Shown: positions 1-7,064 of the stretch, one piece after another
Numbering within the stretch: position 1 is the stretch's first letter
How the letters are laid out: every line of letters begins with the position of its first letter
NCBI GenBank assembly: GCA_027031495.1
Contig: JALVQA010000004.1
Coordinates: 23,218 to 56,069, forward strand
Source of the DNA: Candidatus Moraniibacteriota bacterium
Lineage (GTDB): Bacteria; Patescibacteriota; Minisyncoccia; Moranbacterales; GCA-2747515
Length of the DNA stretch: 32,852 nucleotides
Reading direction: 5' to 3'
Notes under the pieces: generated by a model
Database searches by the model: none
The model's input: only the letters and a program-made list of their open reading frames with translations
What the model was told of the DNA's origin: nothing
Program-made: the position numbers and the translations under genes

Positions 1-127
1 CCAGCTGTACCAGATGAATTGTTTTTGTCAATAATGTCCGTAAGGAAACGTACTGCATCATTGAAGATAAATCGTTGGTTTGTGCCGGCAACATCAAAGG
101 TTGTTGAGCCGTCGGATGTGACTGTTG
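1..127. repeat. Direct repeat copy A (127 bp identical to 907-1033)
   Basis: Read by eye: ccagctgtaccagatgaattg...gtcggatgtgactgttg occurs identically at 907-1033 (offset 906 bp = 302 codons). Confidence 0.95.
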
Positions 128-3100
128 CGGTAAGGTAGTTTGTAAGATCATAGCCAAGTTTAAATTGCGGCGTTGTTGTTGATGTTACGGAGAGACCTGT
201 CGCCTTTACCGTACCGCCAACGTCCAACTTTTCTGTCGGAGATGAAACACCGATTCCAACATTGCCGTCTTTAGAAATTCTCATACGCTCAGCAGATGAA
301 CCGGCACTACCGTCATGTGTGTAAAATGCGATCTCTTCATCATTAGACGATCCGTTCCACGTCGTAAGAATCCTCATGCCTGTTAAATCGCCATTGATAG
401 CCGTACCGAAATCTGTCTCAAGCGTCGATGCACCGATATTTGTATATGTGGCATATTTCGCGCCAATGAACCGCCCACGGTCAATGCGCACATCACCACC
501 ATGTATCTGAAGCATGTCTTGCGGTGCACCTGCCACACCAATCCCAACATTACCACCGCTAAAGATTGTGTTACCACCGCTAAAAGTAAGACTGTTACCA
601 CTCATCGTTACAGACCTGTTACCCGAGAGTGTGCCGTCATGATTGTAGATGTTGTACGTATACGGCGTAAGATTGATGTTTGTTGTCGTACCGGCCTCAT
701 CCGTGTAGTCAAGAGAGTTTGCATTGAGCGCAAGTGACGTTACTGTCTCATAGAGTGATTGTGTTATACCGTCTTCGTTTGAGTAATCTGCAATTTTGTG
801 CTTTGTGACAGAGCCGAGCGCATCTGTGATGTTTGTTGTTGTCTCAAGCGCGGCAATGCTTGTCCACGTTGTACCGAGACCTGCGCCACCGGATGTTAGT
901 ACTTGTCCAGCTGTACCAGATGAATTGTTTTTGTCAATAATGTCCGTAAGGAAACGTACTGCATCATTGAAGATAAATCGTTGGTTTGTGCCGGCAACAT
1001 CAAAGGTTGTTGAGCCGTCGGATGTGACTGTTGTTGTAAAGTAATTTGTACTGTCATAGCCGATACGTGCCTGTGGCATTGTTGTTGAACTGTTTACCAA
1101 CAGACCGCTCATTGTCATGTTGTCAACATTGACAATGTTATTTCCGCCCATATCAAGATTTCCTGTCATGGTTCTACCACCATCGGTTCGCAGGTACTGC
1201 GGATGATCATCATTTGTGAGATCCGTCAATGCGGAGTGTGATGCGACAACGCCTGTTGTGCCATTTGTGCCAAACCCAAACACTCTCTTGAAGTTTGGGC
1301 GCACATCATACAATCTATCCGCAATGGTAATATCACCCTGCTGTGAAACCACAGTTGCAAGATATACCGCGCCGGCATCTATGATAGATTGTGAAATGCT
1401 TGGCAACGGCGCCTTTTTTGCCTCATCTTCCGTAGCGTACTCTGCCTGACCGTAGATGTAGTGCACATTACCATCAAGCGTGCGCAATACGAGATCCTTC
1501 TTCCAATATCCGGCTGTTAATGATACAAGTGCTGATGATTGATTTTGACTTGGATCGTTATAGTGACTTGTAGAAACACGATTTGCATCCGTTGTATCTT
1601 GCACCCATCCGTTATCCGCACTCTTATACCACTTTAAAAAAGTCGTTGCATCCGTCACTGTGAAATCTGATAAGTTTGAATAGATCGTGCCACCCGTTAT
1701 TTTCAATGTACGTGGCGATGTGTCTTCCGATACAAGATTACCGCTCTCTACAAGATTGCCGATCGCCTCACTCACAAACTCATTATTGCGACGCGAATAA
1801 TCACTTGTATAAAAAGGATTTGACGAAAGAAGTCCTATATCCGTATTGCCGGCAACCGTATAAACGTATCCAAGGTAAATGTAGTTATCAAGATTCGCTT
1901 TTGTACTTGTTATATATGGATTGCCGGTGCTATCAATGTAAATAAAGTTGTCGCCGTCATACGGCATTGTTACCGTTTGTGTACTCCATGTTACGTCATA
2001 CAATTTATGTGTTACATCATCAATAACACCTTCACCCGCTGCGATTTGCACCTGATTACCGCCGGCGTCGGAAAGACTGCCACCAGAAACAAGACCGGTT
2101 GACCACCGCGTCGTTGCATTTTTACCAAGCGTAATCAGCGCAGCTTCCACATCATCGGTCACATAGTAGTTTGCACCATCTTGAATCGGTATGTCACTTG
2201 CCGACACCTGATTTGCACCTGTTCCCCATGCAATTTTTGCATCCGTTATGCTACCGTCTTTTACGTATAATTGGTTTGAACCATTGACGCCAATTGTTAT
2301 GTTGTCAAAAGAGGTAGAAAGTGACCCACTATTTAATACAAGACCACTTCCCGTCAAGTCGGTAAATGTCTCGCTATTGATATTGACACCGGCATTGAGC
2401 GTTGCAAGACCTGTTGTCGACAACGTACCGGCAATACTCGTATTACCGAAAGTATCTGCTGTGAAATTCGTATTTTCCACCCACGATGTGCCATTCCACC
2501 GCAGTGTTGCGTTTGCTGTTGTGCCAGTACCAACTGTTGCAATCGTTACCCAATCTGTTGCTGTGCCCGTCGATGTAAGTACTTGCCCACTACTTCCAAC
2601 GTCACCATCCTTATCCCTAAGCGCCGACAAAAGCGTCACGTCCCCCGTAAACCTGCCGGTCCCCGCAACATCAAGCTTGTATGATGGCGCGCTCGTCACA
2701 CCAATGCCAATGTTGCCACTGCCACCAAAAACGAGATTATTACCACCAAGTACAACAGTTCTATTACCGGCAAGTGTTCCATCTGCCGAATAAATGTTCG
2801 ATGTTGAAATGGTAGATGGTACCCAGTTTGTACCGTTATAGGCAAGTGCTTGCCCGCTGGATGCGCCGGTCGTTGAGACGTCGCTAAGATTGCCGAGTGT
2901 CGCATTGAGCGAGAATATGTTGCCACTTAGCGATAAACCTGTGCCGGCTGTGTACGACACGCTTGCCGGCGCCCAATTCGTACCATTCCATACGAGCGCA
3001 TAACCATTAGATGCACCGGTTGTCACAACATTGTTCAAGTCATTAAGCGATGCATTGAGCGAGAATATGTTGCCACTTAGCGATAAACCTGTGCCGGCTG

Positions 3101-3764
3101 TGTATGTCGTGCCGCCGCCGGCGCTGCCCGGTACCCAGTTTGCGCCATCCCACTTGAGAAACTGCCCTGTAGTAGGCACAGTTGTCGCTGTATCAACATC
3201 AGCCAATCTGTTGATGAAAAGCGAATTGTCCGCAATTTTCTCTTGTGTAATACTACCATCTTCTATTTTTGTAGGTAAACCGGAAAGGTCAACACTGTGC
3301 GACTTCTTTTTGTCCCTCTGGAGAGAGATTTTCAATACACCATCGTCAGAAAGAGAGAATTTCGTTATTTTCTGATGATCTCTATCTTCCGGTTTTTTCC
3401 ACACAATGCGCGTTCCGCCGGCAGATGTCAGCACTTCCCCCTCATTGCCCGGTGGCAACGAAAACGCTTCTTTCTCCTCGCCACTGCTATCAGAAAGATG
3501 TTGCAGTGATGAAAGCGCCACACCATCACCACCATCACCATCTGCAGATGCAGCCGATGTGTCTGTACGCGTATTGTCTGACTTTGCAGTATCATCTTTG
3601 TGTGCATTGTCACCCTGCACTGACTCGTGTGTCTGTTGCTGACACGCATCACCACTGCACACAGACTCATGTACAAAAAAAGAATCACTCTTCCACAAGA
3701 AAAAGAGCACAGCAATAAGTGCAAGAGCGGAAACGGTAAAAGATGTTAGAGAAAACGACCTCAT
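1..3764 (-). CDS. Very large membrane-anchored surface protein with phage tail-fibre-like repeats (partial; continues past the left edge)
   Basis: Continuous minus-strand frame from ATG (revcomp of 3762-3764) to position 1 with no stop in my translation: MRSFSLTSFTVSALALIAVLFFLWKSDSFFVHESVCSGD...; repeated tail-fibre-style segments such as YTAGTGLSLSGNIFSLNA, GNVGIGVSSPTEKLDVGGTVKATG, LTNDDHPQYLRTDGGRTMTGNLDMGGNNI. Absent from the supplied ORF track, probably because it has no stop in the window. Confidence 0.85.
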   Translation of the reverse strand, partial: MRSFSLTSFTVSALALIAVLFFLWKSDSFFVHESVCSGDACQQQTHESVQGDNAHKDDTAKSDNTRTDTSAASADGDGGDGVALSSLQHLSDSSGEEKEAFSLPPGNEGEVLTSAGGTRIVWKKPEDRDHQKITKFSLSDDGVLKISLQRDKKKSHSVDLSGLPTKIEDGSITQEKIADNSLFINRLADVDTATTVPTTGQFLKWDGANWVPGSAGGGTTYTAGTGLSLSGNIFSLNASLNDLNNVVTTGASNGYALVWNGTNWAPASVSYTAGTGLSLSGNIFSLNATLGNLSDVSTTGASSGQALAYNGTNWVPSTISTSNIYSADGTLAGNRTVVLGGNNLVFGGSGNIGIGVTSAPSYKLDVAGTGRFTGDVTLLSALRDKDGDVGSSGQVLTSTGTATDWVTIATVGTGTTANATLRWNGTSWVENTNFTADTFGNTSIAGTLSTTGLATLNAGVNINSETFTDLTGSGLVLNSGSLSTSFDNITIGVNGSNQLYVKDGSITDAKIAWGTGANQVSASDIPIQDGANYYVTDDVEAALITLGKNATTRWSTGLVSGGSLSDAGGNQVQIAAGEGVIDDVTHKLYDVTWSTQTVTMPYDGDNFIYIDSTGNPYITSTKANLDNYIYLGYVYTVAGNTDIGLLSSNPFYTSDYSRRNNEFVSEAIGNLVESGNLVSEDTSPRTLKITGGTIYSNLSDFTVTDATTFLKWYKSADNGWVQDTTDANRVSTSHYNDPSQNQSSALVSLTAGYWKKDLVLRTLDGNVHYIYGQAEYATEDEAKKAPLPSISQSIIDAGAVYLATVVSQQGDITIADRLYDVRPNFKRVFGFGTNGTTGVVASHSALTDLTNDDHPQYLRTDGGRTMTGNLDMGGNNIVNVDNMTMSGLLVNSSTTMPQARIGYDSTNYFTTTVTSDGSTTFDVAGTNQRFIFNDAVRFLTDIIDKNNSSGTAGQVLTSGGAGLGTTWTSIAALETTTNITDALGSVTKHKIADYSNEDGITQSLYETVTSLALNANSLDYTDEAGTTTNINLTPYTYNIYNHDGTLSGNRSVTMSGNSLTFSGGNTIFSGGNVGIGVAGAPQDMLQIHGGDVRIDRGRFIGAKYATYTNIGASTLETDFGTAINGDLTGMRILTTWNGSSNDEEIAFYTHDGSAGSSAERMRISKDGNVGIGVSSPTEKLDVGGTVKATGLSVTSTTTPQFKLGYDLTNYLTATVTSDGSTTFDVAGTNQRFIFNDAVRFLTDIIDKNNSSGTA
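907..1033. repeat. Direct repeat copy B (127 bp identical to 1-127)
   Basis: Same string as copy A, inside the same reading frame. Confidence 0.95.
2902..2954. repeat. 53-bp direct repeat copy 1
   Basis: gcattgagcgagaatatgttgccacttagcgataaacctgtgccggctgtgta, repeated at 3052-3104 (offset 150 bp = 50 codons). Confidence 0.9.
3052..3104. repeat. 53-bp direct repeat copy 2
   Basis: Identical to 2902-2954; encodes the repeated YTAGTGLSLSGNIFSLNA. Confidence 0.9.
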
Positions 3765-3831
3765 AGAGAACGACAGTGTCTATTTGTTATTTCTTTGTGT
3801 TTATAAAAAAGTCACGGCTTTATTTTTGATT

Positions 3832-3840
3832 ATTATAGCA
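3832..3840 (-). promoter_or_regulatory. Extended -10 promoter element (TGCTATAAT) upstream of the large minus-strand surface protein
   Basis: Revcomp reads atatgcTATAATaatc, about 70 nt upstream of the ATG at 3764; the -35 is weak. Confidence 0.5.
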
Positions 3841-3966
3841 TATTTTTATGATTCGCAAAAGATATACGGTAGCACAAGTGGTTTTGTTCTTTTTCTAGAG
3901 GAAATAGTACTTCTATTTGTTGTGTTGCACGTAACGCATCTCAAAATGTATTTAATTTAAAAAGTG

Positions 3967-3995
3967 TTGACATATTATTGCAAGTGTGCTACAAA
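3967..3995 (+). promoter_or_regulatory. Sigma70-like promoter for the OmpA-fusion gene
   Basis: TTGACA (3967-3972), 17-nt spacer, TACAAA (3990-3995). Confidence 0.65.
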
Positions 3996-4046
3996 TTAAA
4001 TCGTGATGCCATGGGGGTATCACATTTTGTTTTTTGAAAAAAACCA

Positions 4047-4064
4047 GCCCCGAGGAGGTGGGGC
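4047..4064 (+). promoter_or_regulatory. Hairpin presenting the Shine-Dalgarno sequence in its loop
   Basis: gcccc (4047-4051) - gaggaggt loop (4052-4059) - ggggc (4060-4064), 3 nt before the ATG at 4068. Confidence 0.6.
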
Positions 4065-4067
4065 ATT

Positions 4068-5933
4068 ATGAAAGGACTACTTCTTTTTTGTCTTTTTATT
4101 CTTATTGCTGGTGGCGCCGGCGCTGCCACGACGACAGCGTCGGTTGACATTACTCCGTTCCTCAACATTAGTGGGGACGGAGTGAAGAATTACATCTACG
4201 CCGGCGAGAATCCGCCGTGGGTGCCGGAGAAGTACTGCGGTACCTTCACGGTACCAGGTACGATAAATGCCGGCGAGGTTGTCATCACGGAGGATGACAT
4301 CGACTTCGGCGGCGGGTCCGTTGTTGTTTGCAACGGTCCGTTTGAGCCGAATGTCGGCTTCGTGCCGTATCTCACCTTCAGCCTCGAGAATGCTCTCGAG
4401 GTCGCGCGCAGTGAAGGAAAATATATTCCTCGTTGCGACGAGGGTGAGGTCTGCACCTACACGGTGCGGATCGGCATGAGGGATGCCGTACCGGAAGAAT
4501 TCTTCCGGGCACACACCAATGAGAACGCACCGCGCGGCGGTGTAAGTATCAATGGTACCACGCCGGAAGAGTTCCGGGTACCGAGGAAATGGCGGCTTGT
4601 AGTCGTCCGCGCGACGTCTGAGTCGCTGACGGTTTCTGTCGGCGATCTCAACAATAACGCCGGCGGCTACTCGCCGCCAGACCTCATTGAGCAGGGCACC
4701 CTGGAGGCCGGTGGTTCCGGCGGGGTGATGATGATCGCGCGCTATGCGCAACTCACCATCACCGTCGAGAAGAAGCCGGAGCCAACGCCGGAGCCGATTG
4801 AGCCGACACCAACGCCAACGCCGACCGTAACGGTGGAGACACCGGAGGGTCGGCTCGTGGCAAACATCGGCGGTGGCAGCATGGGCATGATGCTCTTGCC
4901 GCTGCTACTCGTCGGCAACATTTTCCGCCGACGCGGTGCTGCAACACTGCTGGCGGCACTAGTGTCCTTGGTCGGCGCAGCCGGTACCATGCATGCCGAT
5001 GAGGCGGCAGCTATCAAGCTGTACGCCAACGGCGGTATCGGCGTCGGCTATACGAGGCCCCGAGTAGAAGAGGCAAATGGACGCTTCTTCGAAATTAACG
5101 GCTCCGAGCCGAACGGGCATCTGCTGCCGGCATGGACGCTGGGCGCAGGGATTAAAATGGGTGAACTGGGGAAGGCGTGGCGCGCTGGCGTGCGTTACTC
5201 CGACCTCGGCGCGAACTGCGCCGATGCCGGATGCGTTAACTACGGGCTCTGGACCCTTCATGTGGGGAAAGAGCTCGGGCAATGGCGCATCTCGGCCGGC
5301 GTGACGCGCTGGCAATCGGGGGAGGTGCTTGGCGGCGTCGCTGACACCGCTAATCCCGATCTCAAGGATGGTAGCTACTCCCCCTTCGTGGGGATAAGCT
5401 ACGCCTTCGGCAAGGAGGGTCCTGTCACCCTTGGCGTCAGCGGGCAGTATCATGCCCTGGATGCCAGTGGGGCGTACCTCACCGCCGAGGTGTCATCCGG
5501 CGAGACACGGGAGCCGACGCCTGTCACGCCAGCACCTGCACCAGCGCCGGCCGCAGTGCCGGCGCCACAGCCCACACCTCCGGCGATCGTCGAGGCGCCG
5601 GAAGAGCTTCGCATATTCTTTGGTGTCGAGTCGGCGCAAATCGCGCCGGAAGACATCGAAGAGATGCGGCGGCTCTTTGATGGAGCTGACGAAGTTGTCA
5701 TCAAATGCACTTCCTCGCGGTTCTGGCGCTCAGCCAAGACCGAGAAGGAGATGTATGGAAACAACTTCGCGCTCTCCGATAAGCGGTGCGGGGCGGTCGC
5801 CGACGCGCTCGTCGGTGTTGTGCCAAAGGTAAGACTCATCCCCCGTGGGGCAAAGGATCTCCCCTTCGCACCGCCAACGTCGCAAAAAAATCAGAGTGCA
5901 CATATCATGGAAGAAACAGTGCACTCTGAATAG
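4068..5933 (+). CDS. Two-module secreted/envelope protein: N-terminal secreted domain, GlyGly-CTERM-like tail, internal signal-like segment, beta-barrel-like region, Pro/Ala linker, OmpA-like C-terminal domain
   Basis: N-terminal signal peptide MKGLLLFCLFILIAGGAGA; internal GGGSMGMMLLPLLLVGNIFRRRGAATLLAALVSLVGAAGTMHADEAAAIKLYANGGIGVGYTRP; C-terminus LRIFFGVESAQIAPEDIEEMRRLF...NFALSDKRCGAVADALVGVV...PRGAKDLPFAP matches the OmpA-like layout. Confidence 0.8.
   Translation: MKGLLLFCLFILIAGGAGAATTTASVDITPFLNISGDGVKNYIYAGENPPWVPEKYCGTFTVPGTINAGEVVITEDDIDFGGGSVVVCNGPFEPNVGFVPYLTFSLENALEVARSEGKYIPRCDEGEVCTYTVRIGMRDAVPEEFFRAHTNENAPRGGVSINGTTPEEFRVPRKWRLVVVRATSESLTVSVGDLNNNAGGYSPPDLIEQGTLEAGGSGGVMMIARYAQLTITVEKKPEPTPEPIEPTPTPTPTVTVETPEGRLVANIGGGSMGMMLLPLLLVGNIFRRRGAATLLAALVSLVGAAGTMHADEAAAIKLYANGGIGVGYTRPRVEEANGRFFEINGSEPNGHLLPAWTLGAGIKMGELGKAWRAGVRYSDLGANCADAGCVNYGLWTLHVGKELGQWRISAGVTRWQSGEVLGGVADTANPDLKDGSYSPFVGISYAFGKEGPVTLGVSGQYHALDASGAYLTAEVSSGETREPTPVTPAPAPAPAAVPAPQPTPPAIVEAPEELRIFFGVESAQIAPEDIEEMRRLFDGADEVVIKCTSSRFWRSAKTEKEMYGNNFALSDKRCGAVADALVGVVPKVRLIPRGAKDLPFAPPTSQKNQSAHIMEETVHSE
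5891..5929 (+). repeat. 11-bp perfect inverted repeat at the 3' end of the OmpA-fusion CDS
   Basis: tcagagtgcac (5891-5901) / gtgcactctga (5919-5929), 17-nt loop. Confidence 0.8.
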
Positions 5934-5949
5934 AGGGGGTCGTAAGGAA

Positions 5950-5976
5950 GCGGGTGGCACCAACGGTGCCACCCGC
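5950..5976 (+). repeat. 12-bp perfect GC-rich hairpin downstream of the OmpA-fusion CDS
   Basis: gcgggtggcacc - aac - ggtgccacccgc; no T-tract follows directly. Confidence 0.85.
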
Positions 5977-5986
5977 AGAGAGATAA

Positions 5987-6016
5987 GCGGTATAATGGTA
6001 TATATGCCGCTTTTTT
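5987..6016 (+). terminator. Rho-independent terminator
   Basis: gcggtata (5987-5994) / tatgccgc (6003-6010) stem with one T.G wobble, followed by TTTTTT. Confidence 0.65.
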
Positions 6017-6088
6017 GTATGCCACATTCACATCACTTTCGCATGCATCAGTTTTATGAGGAGTTTGTTGTGGTGTTATACTAAAGAT

Positions 6089-7030
6089 ATGACACTTCGC
6101 GATTACCTTACCGATTACCTTGCCTATTTGGAAATTGAGCGTAACCGCTCACTGGCAACCATTGCAAACTACAGACACTATCTGGAGCGTTTTATTGCGT
6201 GGCTTGCCGACACGACCGGCGGCGTGCATCCAGCGGACATCACATATGAACGCGTTCGTCGCTATCGTCTCTACCTCAACCGTCTCAAAAACGCCGATGG
6301 CACATCGCTAAAGCGTAGCACGCAGAACTACCACATCATCGCCCTTCGCGCGTTCTTGCGCTACCTACAAAAGCGCGACGTTGCAACGCTTTCTGCAGAA
6401 AAAATTGATGTCGGCAGCAATGATGCACGGCACGTTGACTTTCTGGAGCCGGAGGAGATTGCGCGCCTCTTGGCAAGCACAGAAGGTGCAGACATCACCT
6501 CTCTGCGCGATCGCGCCATTTTGGAACTCCTATTTTCCACCGGTTTGCGCGTCTCGGAGCTTGTTAGTCTTGATCGTGATCATATCAATCTTGAGCGGCG
6601 CGAGTTCTCCGTACGCGGTAAGGGCGGAAAGGTGCGCGTTGTTTTTATTTCACAGGATGCCGCCGCCATCATTCGTGCATATCTTGCTAAACGCACCGAC
6701 ATTGATCCCGCGCTTTTTGTGCGCCACGGCACGGGACGGCGTGCACACGCCGATAAAGACTCGCTACGCCTGACGCCGCGTAGCATTCAACGCATTGTCA
6801 AGCGACGCGCAGCTGCCGCCGGCATTACGAAAGACGTCCACCCACATACACTTCGCCATTCTTTTGCAACTGATCTTCTACGCAATGGCGCTGACATCAG
6901 GAGTGTTCAGGCACTCCTCGGCCACGCATCTATTACGACAACACAGGTCTATACACATGTCACAAACAAAAACCTGCGTGACATTCACGAGAAGTTTCAC
7001 AGCAAAAATACTACAGCGCGCACATCATAA
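6089..7030 (+). CDS. xerC/xerD-like: Tyrosine recombinase, XerC/XerD family
   Basis: SAM-like N-domain; catalytic-type motifs STGLRVSEL, HTLRHSFATDLL, LGHASITTTQVYTHV. Start placed at ATG 6089 rather than the track start 6056. Confidence 0.92.
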   Translation: MTLRDYLTDYLAYLEIERNRSLATIANYRHYLERFIAWLADTTGGVHPADITYERVRRYRLYLNRLKNADGTSLKRSTQNYHIIALRAFLRYLQKRDVATLSAEKIDVGSNDARHVDFLEPEEIARLLASTEGADITSLRDRAILELLFSTGLRVSELVSLDRDHINLERREFSVRGKGGKVRVVFISQDAAAIIRAYLAKRTDIDPALFVRHGTGRRAHADKDSLRLTPRSIQRIVKRRAAAAGITKDVHPHTLRHSFATDLLRNGADIRSVQALLGHASITTTQVYTHVTNKNLRDIHEKFHSKNTTARTS

Positions 7031-7064
7031 GTACGCTCTATCTTTATGCTAAATGTGGCGTTTT

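Noticed and set aside
3406-3724. Overlapping ORFs with poly-His (HHHHHHH) on the plus strand
   Set aside because: Antisense to the continuous minus-strand surface-protein frame; the His run is the antisense reading of GDGGDGV.
4077-5453. Long antisense ORFs opposite the OmpA-fusion gene
   Set aside because: High-GC coding sequence opens antisense frames; no start signals or recognisable domains.
1-7030. Prophage or integrative element (tail-fibre-like protein plus tyrosine recombinase)
   Set aside because: No capsid, portal, terminase, lysis or att sites seen; the recombinase looks like housekeeping XerC/D.
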